From positions 1-64,000 of the forward strand of contig DASZXQ010000092.1 of NCBI GenBank assembly GCA_035545755.1: DNA of 64,000 bases, given 5' to 3'. Position 1 is the first letter of the stretch; each line of letters starts with the position of its first letter. A program made the position numbers and the translations under genes. The DNA is from UTBCD1 sp035545755 (lineage in GTDB: Bacteria; Bacteroidota; Bacteroidia; Chitinophagales; Chitinophagaceae). The notes beneath the pieces were generated by a model. It was not told the DNA's origin. It worked only from the letters and a program-made list of their open reading frames with translations, and searched no databases. Positions 33,407 to 42,319 of the stretch are shown here, piece after piece.

Positions 33407-34402
33407 TTAAAGGGTTCTTTTTCTGTCTTCGATTTTAGCCAACATGATCCCGAAAAAAATATTGCGTTGTTTTTCACTGGTCTGGCTGATCAGCGTGGAC
33501 TTTTTCATCAGGTTTTGCAGATCATCATAACAAGGGCCGCAAAACGCTTCATCCCTTGTCAGCATATAGTTTAACACATCATAATTCAGGAATGCTGTTT
33601 TCACCCGGTCTGTCACCGCCATAATAGTATTATCGCCCAAAACCACACGATTGTAAAAGAATTTGAAATTATTTTTTTTAGTGGTAGGATTTTCATCGGG
33701 CATGAACTTACAGCCATATTCTACCTGGTTTTTTAAATGCAGGAAAGTTTCTTCCAGCGATTCATATATATTTTTAATATCTGCAGCCGAAGAAAAATAA
33801 CCGGAATCTTTATAAAATTCGATTTGTGAAATGACGCTGTTGATGCATTCGGTATTCCATATCTCGATCGAAGGTATCTTTCCATAAGCTCTTACCAGTT
33901 CATGGCTTAGTTCTTCAACTTCAGATGAAACGCAGTTCAGATCAAATTCCCTGTCAGCAAACTCAGGTTTACAGATTATGGATTTCATCCAAAAAAAATA
34001 TCGGAATGCGATCAGGGGTTTGAAATAAAAATTATGAAAGATGGGAACATCCTTGGTCAGGTAAATAATTTCCTTTTGTATAAAACTGTTCACATATTGT
34101 ACCTGTTTCAGCAGATCACTCAAATAGGTCTCATAACTATAGTTGTGCATATTGATCCGCACATTCTGAAATAAGACGGAGCCGCTTTTTACATCAAGCA
34201 ACTGATCCAGGGATATTTTATAATATTGACAAAGTTCTTTTACCTCATCCAATACCATGGGTGTTTCACCACGAATACGTCTGTAAGCACTATCGGAACT
34301 TACATGAAGCGTTTCTGCAATGGCATCAACTAATGATACATGCGGAGGCAGCAGTTCCTTGATACGCTGGAACAAAAATTCCTGTGCCTGATAAGATGCC
34401 AT
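33407..34402 (-). CDS. HTH regulator with large C-terminal domain, tandem paralogue 2
   Basis: A 331-residue paralogue of the downstream gene with the same architecture. The HTH contains IAETLHVSSDSAYRRIRGETPMVLDEVKEL, and the C-terminal domain repeats the pattern FIQKEIIYLTKDVPIFHNFYFK and AFRYFFWMKSI. It ends in a short basic tail. It is first in the two-gene minus-strand unit, and its start at 34402 faces the promoter region of the rightward operon. Two paralogous regulators in tandem suggest a duplication with separate ligands or a heteromeric regulator. Confidence 0.8.
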   Translation of the reverse strand: MASYQAQEFLFQRIKELLPPHVSLVDAIAETLHVSSDSAYRRIRGETPMVLDEVKELCQYYKISLDQLLDVKSGSVLFQNVRINMHNYSYETYLSDLLKQVQYVNSFIQKEIIYLTKDVPIFHNFYFKPLIAFRYFFWMKSIICKPEFADREFDLNCVSSEVEELSHELVRAYGKIPSIEIWNTECINSVISQIEFYKDSGYFSSAADIKNIYESLEETFLHLKNQVEYGCKFMPDENPTTKKNNFKFFYNRVVLGDNTIMAVTDRVKTAFLNYDVLNYMLTRDEAFCGPCYDDLQNLMKKSTLISQTSEKQRNIFFGIMLAKIEDRKRTL

Positions 34403-34495
34403 AAACAGTCAAGTGATAAGTGTTTGCAAAAGCTGCTACCCGAATCGTCACTAAGGAAAGTTAAGCTAAATTATTAAATAGGCAACCTCCCTTTT

Positions 34496-34514
34496 AATTG
34501 CAAAAAATGCAATT
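34496..34514. promoter_or_regulatory. Possible operator dyad in the divergent promoter region
   Basis: A perfect 7-bp inverted repeat AATTGCA / TGCAATT separated by 5 A lies midway between the divergent regulator genes and the rightward operon, a natural place for a regulator site. Confidence 0.4.
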
Positions 34515-34671
34515 ATATTGTTAGAAGAGAACACCGCTTAAATTTCCCGATATTCTCAAGATCAGCTATTTAACCAGTTGCAAAATCTGCAAACTGAGAA
34601 ACTGTTGATGCAAAATTCAATTATAAACAGGCTCGTTGCGATAGTAGGTTTGGGTTACAAAATCAACGATC

Positions 34672-34998
34672 ATGAAACCCAATACAGAGCAACTCGAAAT
34701 CCTGCTATTTACCAACAGCAGTACTTCAAAAAGGCGATTGGCGGAACAAAAGAGCAAATCATTCGATAAGATGCTTTCCCCGGTCGAAGAACTTCAAAAG
34801 CAATGCTGGGCCGGGCTCCTTTCTGAATTACTTCCAGACATCATCGCTTCTTTCAGATCGAATCAAAATAGCTATATCTGGTCCATCACAGCTGAAAACT
34901 ATTGCATTCGTATCAACATAGGGTTGTATCCACAGCGGATAGCTGGTCACACAGTATTAAACCCCCGGGTATTCCTGGAAAAATTTTTATTGAACTAA
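34672..34998 (+). CDS. Small hypothetical protein, first gene of the lipid-type operon
   Basis: A 108-residue protein I do not recognise. It is helical at the N-terminus (TEQLEILLFTN, KRRLAEQKSKSFDKML), then has LQKQCWAGLLSELLPDIIASF and a short C-terminal beta segment (YCIRINIGLYP). It has no signal or membrane segment. It starts the rightward run of genes and ends 30 nt before the DUF6134-like gene. A shorter overlapping frame at 34578-34769 is less likely. Real but uncertain. Confidence 0.5.
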   Translation: MKPNTEQLEILLFTNSSTSKRRLAEQKSKSFDKMLSPVEELQKQCWAGLLSELLPDIIASFRSNQNSYIWSITAENYCIRINIGLYPQRIAGHTVLNPRVFLEKFLLN

Positions 34999-35028
34999 AA
35001 AATATTCATCACTATTAAAAATCTTTTT

Positions 35029-35730
35029 ATGATACCCATAATTGTTCTTTGGCTTTTCAAAAAATATAAAAAAGCCGGCAGCCGTAAACAGTTTTTTCAA
35101 AACATGTTTACCATTATAAAACCATCAGTATATAAAATAGCCGGAGCGATACTTACCCTGATACTGACCTTTTTGGCAATGTCTGCCATTGCACAAACGA
35201 AAGATCTGAATTATATGATCATGAGGGGCACTGATATTGTCGGCGGCATTCATTTCACCGAAACTAATACTTCAGGATTAAAACAAATGGAAATGGAATC
35301 GAAGGTGAAGGGGAGAATCTTATTTATCAGTTATTCCGGCAGCGCCAGGGAAGAAGCAATATATCAAAACGGTGTGCTCTACCATTCTTCTATCTATAGA
35401 AAATTGAACGGAAAAGAGAAAGCCAACAAACAACACCAGGCAGTGAATAATCAGTATGTGATCCGATCCGGAGAAAATTCAGAAACCAGCCCGATCTATC
35501 CTATCACTTATAATATGCTGAGTCTTTACAGTACAGAGCCAGTAAATATAGATAAAGTGTATTCAGATAATTTTCAACGTTTCCTTGATATCAAAAAACT
35601 GGAAGATCACAAGTATAAGATCTCACTTCCGGATGGAAACACCAACTACTACTATTATCACGAAGGACAACTGGTGCTGGTTGAAGCACACAGTACCTGG
35701 TATTCTGTACTGATCGTTTTGAAAAAATAA
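35029..35730 (+). CDS. Exported protein, DUF6134-like
   Basis: A 233-residue protein. From the ATG at 35029 it starts with a basic segment followed by a hydrophobic stretch ending SAIAQ, and a start at 35104 would give a conventional signal peptide. The mature part is all-beta: NYMIMRGTDIVGGIHFTET, RILFISYSGSAREEAIYQNGVLYHSS and TYNMLSLYSTEPVNIDKVYS, resembling the DUF6134 group of Bacteroidota secreted proteins. Assignment by eye is tentative. It is followed after 11 nt by the CPBP protease-like gene, so it belongs to the same operon. Confidence 0.6.
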   Translation: MIPIIVLWLFKKYKKAGSRKQFFQNMFTIIKPSVYKIAGAILTLILTFLAMSAIAQTKDLNYMIMRGTDIVGGIHFTETNTSGLKQMEMESKVKGRILFISYSGSAREEAIYQNGVLYHSSIYRKLNGKEKANKQHQAVNNQYVIRSGENSETSPIYPITYNMLSLYSTEPVNIDKVYSDNFQRFLDIKKLEDHKYKISLPDGNTNYYYYHEGQLVLVEAHSTWYSVLIVLKK

Positions 35731-35741
35731 AAACTGATCTA

Positions 35742-36428
35742 ATGACAATCAGCATTCTGATATTAAAATATGCTATGTGCTATTGCGCATTCTTTGCGAT
35801 GTTGCTATTGAGCAAACCAAATGGCGGATACAAATTGTTTGATAAAAATGGACCGGCACAGAATACGGGTGCGTTGTTCGGATCGCAGATCGCAGGAATA
35901 GTATGGCTGGGTTTAGTTCCGGTTTTCACATTTGATCAATCATGGATTGATATAGTTTTCGGAATAGAGATTCCTGATTTCTTCCCGGTAGTAATCATTA
36001 TTCTTTTACTGATAGCGGTCAGTTTATTTGCACGAATTCAATCAGAAAACCGCTTTGGGGAAATTGTAAGCAATCAAAAAACCGTTAAGATATTTAGCCG
36101 GGATTTTATTCTCCGGTATATTTTATTACGACTTCTTTTTCTGTGCGCTTATGAAATTTTTCTCCGGGGTTACCTGTTAACTGACAGCATTCATTATCTC
36201 GGAATTACCAAAGCCGTTTTATTGAATATTGCGTTGTATACCTTGCTGCATTTGCCTGCTGATAAAAAAGAAATAATCGCATGCATTCCGTTTGGGGCTT
36301 TGCTCTGCCTGGTTTGTATTTGGTTCCAAGTAGTATGGCCGGCTATTCTTTTGCACGTTTCTCTTTCCCTCGTTTACGAAATAAATCTTTTGAAAAAATT
36401 TCATAGGTCAATAAATGCAGTTTTATGA
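35742..36428 (+). CDS. CPBP/CAAX-type intramembrane protease-like protein
   Basis: A 228-residue membrane protein with about seven hydrophobic segments. The CPBP (Abi) motifs are present: AYEIFLRGYLL in place of E-E-x-x-x-R, then LLHLPADKKEII and ILLHVSLSLVYE with the later His residues. The first Glu of the usual pair is not evident, so catalytic activity is uncertain. Members cleave membrane-embedded substrates or work in peptide immunity. Its stop overlaps the start of the extended SDR (ATGA), so the two are translationally coupled and their functions are likely linked. Confidence 0.7.
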   Translation: MTISILILKYAMCYCAFFAMLLLSKPNGGYKLFDKNGPAQNTGALFGSQIAGIVWLGLVPVFTFDQSWIDIVFGIEIPDFFPVVIIILLLIAVSLFARIQSENRFGEIVSNQKTVKIFSRDFILRYILLRLLFLCAYEIFLRGYLLTDSIHYLGITKAVLLNIALYTLLHLPADKKEIIACIPFGALLCLVCIWFQVVWPAILLHVSLSLVYEINLLKKFHRSINAVL

Positions 36429-37426
36429 AAATACTTGTCACCGGCGCATCCGGCTATATTGGAAATAAATTGACTCATGCATTGGCAGAACGTGGTCATA
36501 ATATACATGCATTGGTTCGTTCGCCATCTTCTGCAGATCTTTTACGTCATCAGAATATCCGTGTTTTTGTCGGCGACATCATGGATCCGGATAGCCTTGC
36601 TGTTGCAATGAAAGATTGCCGGCAGGTATATCATGCTGCTGCATTAGCAAAATTGTGGGACAGGAACCGTAATAATTTTTATAAAATAAATGTGGGTGGA
36701 ACAGAAAATGTATTACAAGCTGCATTGAAAGAAGGTGTCAGCAAATTAGTATATACCAGCAGTTGCGGCGTATGGGCTCCGGATGAAGATCATATTTATA
36801 CAGAAAACGATCCACGCATCAGTTCTTTTGACAGCGATTATGATCTTTCCAAATATCTCGCTGAAAAATTAGTAAGAGAATATTGTTACAAAGGATTATT
36901 CACTGTCATTGTCAATCCGCCGAGAGTATATGGGCCGGGATTGGAACGATACAGCAATGCGGTCAATCGTTTTATCACACAAATATTGAATAAAAAAATT
37001 ATCCCGCTCCCCTGGAACCTCGATACAAAAGCCAATTATACTTTTATTGACGACGTAATCAACGGACATATTCTTGCAATGGAAAAAGGATTGGGTGGTG
37101 AACGATATATCCTCGGGGGTGAAAATATTTCATACAAAAAAATGGTAGATACAATCGCGGCGTACAGCGGTCGTAAACCGGTATTTGTAAGAATTCCGCC
37201 GGCAATGATCCAGACATGGGCGTGGATGGAATTGGCAATAGCAAAACTTTCCCTATACGAACCCAGTTTCACTCCCAGGCTCGCAAAACGAATTCAATTA
37301 TCTAAAATGGTTGACAGCTCCAAAGCAATCCGGCAATTGGGATATAGAATTACTGCATTTGAAGAAGGCATGCAAACAACCATTGATCACCTTAAATCAA
37401 AAAACTATGAACTCCGCTTTCAATGA
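36425..37426 (+). CDS. Extended SDR: NAD-dependent epimerase/dehydratase-like
   Basis: A 333-residue Rossmann enzyme. The N-terminal NAD(P) motif is VTGASGYIGNKLTHAL, followed by VGDIMDPDSL and VYHAAALAKLWDR. The catalytic region has YTSSCGVWAP and the Tyr-Lys pair in YDLSKYLAEKLV, then VIVNPPRVYGPG. It resembles the 3-beta-hydroxysteroid dehydrogenase / dihydroflavonol reductase branch more than nucleotide-sugar epimerases, so a hydroxy-lipid or isoprenoid substrate is plausible. It overlaps the CPBP gene and the next SDR gene. Confidence 0.8.
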   Translation: MKILVTGASGYIGNKLTHALAERGHNIHALVRSPSSADLLRHQNIRVFVGDIMDPDSLAVAMKDCRQVYHAAALAKLWDRNRNNFYKINVGGTENVLQAALKEGVSKLVYTSSCGVWAPDEDHIYTENDPRISSFDSDYDLSKYLAEKLVREYCYKGLFTVIVNPPRVYGPGLERYSNAVNRFITQILNKKIIPLPWNLDTKANYTFIDDVINGHILAMEKGLGGERYILGGENISYKKMVDTIAAYSGRKPVFVRIPPAMIQTWAWMELAIAKLSLYEPSFTPRLAKRIQLSKMVDSSKAIRQLGYRITAFEEGMQTTIDHLKSKNYELRFQ

Positions 37427-38264
37427 TACTTTCACTTTGATCACAGGCGCCAGTGAAGGGCTGGGTAAAGCATTGGCCATCGAATGTGCATCCAAAGGAA
37501 TGAATGTATTCCTTGTTGCGCTGCCCGGGATAGAATTATATCAACTGGCTTCTTACATACGGCGAAAATATAAAGTACTTGTGTGCGAATTTGAAACCGA
37601 TCTTTCGCTGGAGATGAATCGTATAACTCTTGCTGGTTTTATCAAAAAACAACAGATCAACATTAACATGCTCATCAATAATGCCGGCATCGGCGGCTCC
37701 GTGAATTTCGATGAATGCGCTTTTGATTTTTTTAAAACCCAAATCTCACTGAATGTATTAGCCACCGTTCATCTTACTTACCTGTTGCTCCCGGAATTGA
37801 AAAAGAATTCAAGGTCTTATATTCTTAATGTAAGCAGTCTCTGCATCTTCTTTTATCTGGTAAAAAAACAAGTATATGGCGCTACAAAATCATTCATTCA
37901 TTTCTTTTCAAAAAGTCTGAAAAAAGAATTAAAAAAAGATGGGGTTACAGTCAGCGTTCTTTGTCCAGGTGGCATGAACAGTAATCCCTCTTTCTATCTC
38001 TTGCACCAAATGAGCAATTGGATGACCAGGTCTGCAGCAATGGATCCGGAAGAAGTGGCGCCTGTGGCATTGAATGGTTTGATAAACGGAAAAGAAATTA
38101 TCATTCCCGGAAAATGGAATCGTGTCTTCCTGTTTTTTGACAAATTATTACCCGGCTGGTTGAAAGAAAAGATGACGGCCCGTCATATAAAATCAATTTC
38201 TGCTCAACAGATCGCTTTGCTACTGAAAGGCAAACCTATAGCGGAAACCAAAAACGCAGCATAA
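37407..38264 (+). CDS. Classical SDR oxidoreductase
   Basis: A 285-residue short-chain dehydrogenase. The nucleotide motif TGASEGLGKALAIE (about residues 13-26) is followed by NMLINNAGIGGSVNF. The catalytic Ser is in LNVSSLCIFF and the Tyr-x-x-x-Lys is VYGATKSFI, then VSVLCPGGMNSNPS. The C-terminal part extends with a hydrophobic FFDKLLPGWLKEKM. It resembles the 3-ketoacyl/sphinganine reductase or HSD17B-like group. The ATG at 37407 overlaps the upstream gene by 20 nt, so co-translation is likely. Substrate unknown. Confidence 0.85.
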   Translation: MNSAFNDTFTLITGASEGLGKALAIECASKGMNVFLVALPGIELYQLASYIRRKYKVLVCEFETDLSLEMNRITLAGFIKKQQININMLINNAGIGGSVNFDECAFDFFKTQISLNVLATVHLTYLLLPELKKNSRSYILNVSSLCIFFYLVKKQVYGATKSFIHFFSKSLKKELKKDGVTVSVLCPGGMNSNPSFYLLHQMSNWMTRSAAMDPEEVAPVALNGLINGKEIIIPGKWNRVFLFFDKLLPGWLKEKMTARHIKSISAQQIALLLKGKPIAETKNAA

Positions 38265-38291
38265 CTAAATATCAAACTTAAAATATTTTTT

Positions 38292-38963
38292 ATGAAACAT
38301 CAGAGAAAAACGGGGACAGTCACCGGAAAGCCCGGGAGCTTTGTTATTTTTATTTTGATAATTGCGCCGCTTATATGGATCGCAGCAGTTTCGAGAAACA
38401 CAACGCTGGTATTCCATTCAATACTTCTTTTTACGGGTTGGTTAAGCTGGACCTATACAGAATACTATTTCCACCGCTTTATTATGCATGAAGCCGACAG
38501 CTCAAAAGGATTGGGCAAACTATTGAATCACACTCATCATCATAAAGACCCTGCCGACATTCGTGTAACGATGCCTCATCGAATCATAATGGCTGTCACC
38601 AGCGTTGTGCTGATCATTCTTTCGATTCTACTTAATAATTATTTTACCCTGTTTTGCGGATTTTTTTTGGGGTTCACGGCTTTTTGCCTGATGCATGTGG
38701 TGTTGCATCATTCCTGGTCAAGAAAATTTTTTCCGCAATTACACCAATTTCATATTCACCACCACTGCAAGCATACAGACAAATGCTTTGGTGTTACGAC
38801 TCCCTGGTGGGATCATTTGTTCGGCACTATTCCTGATAAAAATATAACGATCAGCGAACGAATACTTGCGTTTTATTACAAAAAGGAAAGATTGAAGAAA
38901 ACGTTTTCCCTGAATCGCTTTATTGATGAAAAATTAAGTCTGCCTGAAAAACAATCTGCTTAA
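38292..38963 (+). CDS. Fatty acid hydroxylase / sterol desaturase family protein
   Basis: A 223-residue membrane di-iron protein with the three-part His set HRFIMH, HTHHHKDPA, HVVLHH and HQFHIHHHCKHTDKCFG, plus four hydrophobic segments. It is homologous to the enzyme at 21496-22164 but shows different spacings and a basic C-terminus. As the last member of the operon behind two SDR enzymes, it probably hydroxylates or desaturates the same lipid-like molecule. Sphingolipid, hopanoid and carotenoid substrates are all possible and none is shown by the sequence. Confidence 0.85.
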   Translation: MKHQRKTGTVTGKPGSFVIFILIIAPLIWIAAVSRNTTLVFHSILLFTGWLSWTYTEYYFHRFIMHEADSSKGLGKLLNHTHHHKDPADIRVTMPHRIIMAVTSVVLIILSILLNNYFTLFCGFFLGFTAFCLMHVVLHHSWSRKFFPQLHQFHIHHHCKHTDKCFGVTTPWWDHLFGTIPDKNITISERILAFYYKKERLKKTFSLNRFIDEKLSLPEKQSA

Positions 38964-39081
38964 AATAAAATATCTGATCAATCTTTTAATTCAACATACA
39001 GGAGTATCCGGAAAATCCTGAACAGAGTACGGCGCCTTTGCCGAAAAGCGAAACGAGTAGGCCTAATTTAATTAACTTATT

Positions 39082-39837
39082 ATGAAAAAGATTTCTTATT
39101 GGGCAAAAGCTCACAAATGGCAGTCATGGGTCATTATTATTGCAGCTTTTTCAGTGTTGAATACCCTTGGCATTGTTACAGGAATATTATTACAGCAATT
39201 GGAAATTTCTGTTTCAGTGATACTGGTATTCATTTCCCTCTTTTTATATCTTGCTGCGTTGATCGCCTATCCTTCCAAAAGCGAGAAAGGAAAAACATTA
39301 AGTAGAGCAGCATTTTATATAAAACAAAAAAGTTGTGATTTCATTCTTGTCGCTTCCACTTTTGGGATGATCATTTATCTCTCCAATCACCCTGACAGGC
39401 TATTTCAATCTTATCCTACAATAAGGGCTGCAATGAAAACCGAGCCTTCCCTACCCAAAGACAGCTTGGCGAAGGGATATAAATCTATAAAAGATTTTTC
39501 CGCTTCCATGAAGGATGTAAACGGTAATAAACTAAAATGGAAAGAGCGAAAGAAACTGCTGAAAGAACAGATCAGGGATATTAAAAAAAGTAATGGGCTT
39601 ACAAACGGAGCTAAAATAGGCTTAATAATTCTTTCTGTCTTGGTTGCTATAGGCCTGATCGCTTTGGTAGCAGCACTGGCCTGTGACTTATCCTGCAGTG
39701 GTTCTGATGCGGCGGCTGCAATAGTAGGTATCGGAGGAACTGCCCTGGTCATTTTTCTGCTGGTATTGGTAATAAGAAATATTAATAAAAAGAAAAAGAA
39801 AGAGACCAGCATTGACAATCCTGCTACAACCAATTAA
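39082..39837 (+). CDS. Hypothetical multi-pass membrane protein
   Basis: A 251-residue protein of unknown family. It has about five hydrophobic segments (residues ~16-38, 42-62, 87-105, 177-199, 207-233) and a basic cytoplasmic loop (KLKWKERKKLLKEQIRDIKKS). The C-terminal region joins VAALACDLSCSGSDAAAAIVGIGG and a Lys-rich tail. It is on the same strand as the preceding operon but 118 nt away, so its membership is uncertain. No domain recognised. Confidence 0.6.
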   Translation: MKKISYWAKAHKWQSWVIIIAAFSVLNTLGIVTGILLQQLEISVSVILVFISLFLYLAALIAYPSKSEKGKTLSRAAFYIKQKSCDFILVASTFGMIIYLSNHPDRLFQSYPTIRAAMKTEPSLPKDSLAKGYKSIKDFSASMKDVNGNKLKWKERKKLLKEQIRDIKKSNGLTNGAKIGLIILSVLVAIGLIALVAALACDLSCSGSDAAAAIVGIGGTALVIFLLVLVIRNINKKKKKETSIDNPATTN

Positions 39838-39922
39838 CCCTTTTGTTTTCCCCATCCGCATCCCGTAATTTTGTCCGCTTTTACAAACGTATTGGCGGAC
39901 AAAATTTTTTGAACTTTAAGCA

Positions 39923-41446
39923 ATGCAAACGCAACACTTATCAGAGCAGGAACTGCTGCGCAGGGAAAAGCTGGCGGAACTTATCATGATGGGTATCGAG
40001 CCTTATCCGGCTCCTTTATACCCGGTCAACAGTAATTCAGCATACATAAAAGAACATTTCACAGAAGAAAATAAAACAGAGTTTGCTGATGTATGTCTTG
40101 CGGGCCGAATCATGAGTGTCCGTGATATGGGTAAGGCCAATTTTGCCGTGATACAGGATGCACATGGCCGCATACAATTATATATACGCCGGGATGACAT
40201 TTGTCCCGGTGAAGACAAGTCGCTTTATGATATTGTCTGGAAAAAATTGATTGATATCGGTGACATCATAGGAGTAAAAGGATATGTTTTTATTACCAAG
40301 ACCGGAGAGACATCAGTGCATGTGAAAGAATTGACACTGCTTAGCAAATCGTTGCGTCCGCTTCCGGTAGTAAAAGAGGCCGAAGGGCAAACTTATGATG
40401 CTGTTACTGATCCTGAATTCCGGTATCGTCAGCGCTATGCTGATCTGATCATAAATCCGTCGGTAAAAGAAGTATTCGTAAAAAGAACGAAGCTCATTAA
40501 TTCCATGCGGGAATTTCTAAATGCACAAGGTGCATTGGAAGTGGACACGCCGGTCTTACAAGCGATTCCGGGAGGCGCTGCCGCAAAACCGTTCATCACA
40601 CATCATAATGCACTCGATGTCCCATTCTATTTGCGAATCGCTAACGAGCTTTATTTAAAACGTTTGATCGTTGGAGGTTTTGATTGGGTATATGAATTCA
40701 GCCGCAACTTCCGCAATGAAGGTATGGACCGCACTCATAATCCTGAATTCACCATCCTGGAATTTTATGTGGCTTATAAAGATTACCTGTGGATGATGGA
40801 AACCACAGAACAACTTTTGGAAAAAGCAGCGATAGATGTTTGTAGTAATACAGATGTACAAGTAGGAGATAAAACAATTTCCTTTAAAGCGCCGTACAAA
40901 CGCATCAGTATTTATGATTCGATTCGGGAGCATACCGGTTTTGATGTCAGCAAAATGACCGAAGAACATCTTCGTTCTGCCTGCAAGCAAATGCATATTG
41001 AAGTAGATAAGACAATGGGAAAGGGAAAACTGATCGATGCCATCTTCGGCGCCAAATGCGAACATCATTATGTGCAGCCGACTTTCATCATTGATTATCC
41101 AGTAGAGATGAGTCCGCTCACAAAAAAACACCGCAGCGAAAGAGGATTGGTGGAGCGATTTGAATTAATCGTGAATGGAAAAGAAATTGCCAATGCTTAC
41201 AGTGAACTGAATGATCCTATTGATCAGCGGGAACGTTTTGAAGAGCAGGTTCGCCTGATGGAACGTGGCGATGAAGAAGCCATGTACATTGATTATGATT
41301 TCCTGCGGGCATTGGAATATGGAATGCCTCCCACTTCCGGTATTGGGTTAGGTATTGATCGTATTTGCATGTTGTTTACCAATCAACCTTCGATACAAGA
41401 CGTTTTGTTATTTCCGCAAATGCGGCCGGAGAAGATACATGAATAG
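39923..41446 (+). CDS. lysS: Lysyl-tRNA synthetase, class II
   Basis: A 507-residue aminoacyl-tRNA synthetase. The N-terminal OB-fold anticodon domain has VCLAGRIMSVRDMGKANFAVIQD. The class II core contains motif 2 FRNEGMDRTHNPEFTILEFY and motif 3 GIGLGIDRICMLF, and between them RFELIVNGKEIANAYSELNDP for lysine and ATP binding. Length is typical of bacterial LysS. It charges tRNA-Lys in the cytoplasm. It starts with its own A+T-rich leader, and ~400 nt without a gene follow it. Confidence 0.95.
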   Translation: MQTQHLSEQELLRREKLAELIMMGIEPYPAPLYPVNSNSAYIKEHFTEENKTEFADVCLAGRIMSVRDMGKANFAVIQDAHGRIQLYIRRDDICPGEDKSLYDIVWKKLIDIGDIIGVKGYVFITKTGETSVHVKELTLLSKSLRPLPVVKEAEGQTYDAVTDPEFRYRQRYADLIINPSVKEVFVKRTKLINSMREFLNAQGALEVDTPVLQAIPGGAAAKPFITHHNALDVPFYLRIANELYLKRLIVGGFDWVYEFSRNFRNEGMDRTHNPEFTILEFYVAYKDYLWMMETTEQLLEKAAIDVCSNTDVQVGDKTISFKAPYKRISIYDSIREHTGFDVSKMTEEHLRSACKQMHIEVDKTMGKGKLIDAIFGAKCEHHYVQPTFIIDYPVEMSPLTKKHRSERGLVERFELIVNGKEIANAYSELNDPIDQRERFEEQVRLMERGDEEAMYIDYDFLRALEYGMPPTSGIGLGIDRICMLFTNQPSIQDVLLFPQMRPEKIHE

Positions 41447-41846
41447 TTACTTATGAATTTCACCTCCAGCGAAAATTTTAATAGCTCTCCCTGAATGATA
41501 AAAAATTCTTAACACCAGTTATAATAACTACTTCATTTTCCCTTTGGACATCATCAGAAACATTTCTGAAACTATTTGAGTTCTAAAGCTTTGAAAAACA
41601 ATTCTGCAGTTGGAGATGTTTGCGAACAATTTAAGTTGATTTGTTGCTGCTGAAAATCACTTCTACTTTTACATCATCAAACGACAATGATCTTAAAATC
41701 GAGACGTCCAGAAAACTGACAGATCTACAGAGTGCTACTCTTCGTTTAATTCCCGCTTGTCATATTCACTTGCCAATAACTGCTGCCACACGATTGCGTC
41801 CATTATACTATTTTGAAACATTTTTTTTAACTAAAACAGTGTAACT
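41447..41846. other. 400-nt intergenic region after lysS
   Basis: I see no convincing gene. A 67-codon frame at 41641-41844 lacks any recognisable feature. A -7-like TACTATTTTG lies shortly before the start at 41847 and probably belongs to that gene. Confidence 0.4.
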
Positions 41847-42254
41847 ATGAAAAGAGTATTCAGAAACAATCGTCTTATCCTCATTGCGTTTTTCACAATT
41901 TTTTCTGTAGCTGGCATATCCGCTGCGAAAGCTGCTGAAAAAAATCCGGAACTGCCGGTAGAATTAAAATACGTTGGCAAGATTGGGTACAAACCTTTAC
42001 TGGAGCTGAACATCAATGGGGGTGCCAATGAAGGGCAGTATCGAATTACAGTGAAAGACGAATATGACAATTCCCTCTACAGTGAAAACGTAAAAGCTGA
42101 AGCATTCTCAAAAAAGTTTTTGCTGAATGTAGATGAGATCAATGGCCCGGTAACATTTGAAGTATCAGAAAGGAAAACCGGGAAAACCGTAGTGTTTGAA
42201 GTAAAACAGAAAAGTCGATACGTAGATCAAATGGAGATCAATACTGTTAACTAA
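41847..42254 (+). CDS. Small secreted protein of unknown function
   Basis: A 135-residue exported protein with a signal peptide ending near SAAKA. The mature part is a single beta-rich domain: LPVELKYVGKIGYKPLLELNING, QYRITVKDEYDNSLYSENV, FSKKFLLNVDEI and VTFEVSERKTGKTVVFEV. It resembles the short immunoglobulin-like secreted proteins frequent in Chitinophagaceae. A strong hairpin terminator follows. It has no recognisable partner. Confidence 0.7.
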   Translation: MKRVFRNNRLILIAFFTIFSVAGISAAKAAEKNPELPVELKYVGKIGYKPLLELNINGGANEGQYRITVKDEYDNSLYSENVKAEAFSKKFLLNVDEINGPVTFEVSERKTGKTVVFEVKQKSRYVDQMEINTVN

Positions 42255-42275
42255 ACAAACCTCATTATCTATCTT

Positions 42276-42307
42276 AAAAAAACTGCATTCTCCGGTGCAG
42301 TTTTTTT
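42276..42307. terminator. Strong bidirectional hairpin terminator
   Basis: A-rich run plus stem ACTGCA / TGCAGT extended by A/T pairs and closed by a run of seven T. It lies 21 nt past the rightward stop and 13 nt before the end of the opposing gene, so it can serve both. Confidence 0.85.
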
Positions 42308-42319
42308 ATACAAAAATTT

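Noticed and set aside
34578..34769. 63-codon frame at the head of the lipid-type operon
   Set aside because: It overlaps the 108-residue frame and lacks any conserved pattern.
41641..41844. 67-codon frame before the small secreted gene
   Set aside because: No signal, domain or start context; it fills an intergenic gap by chance.
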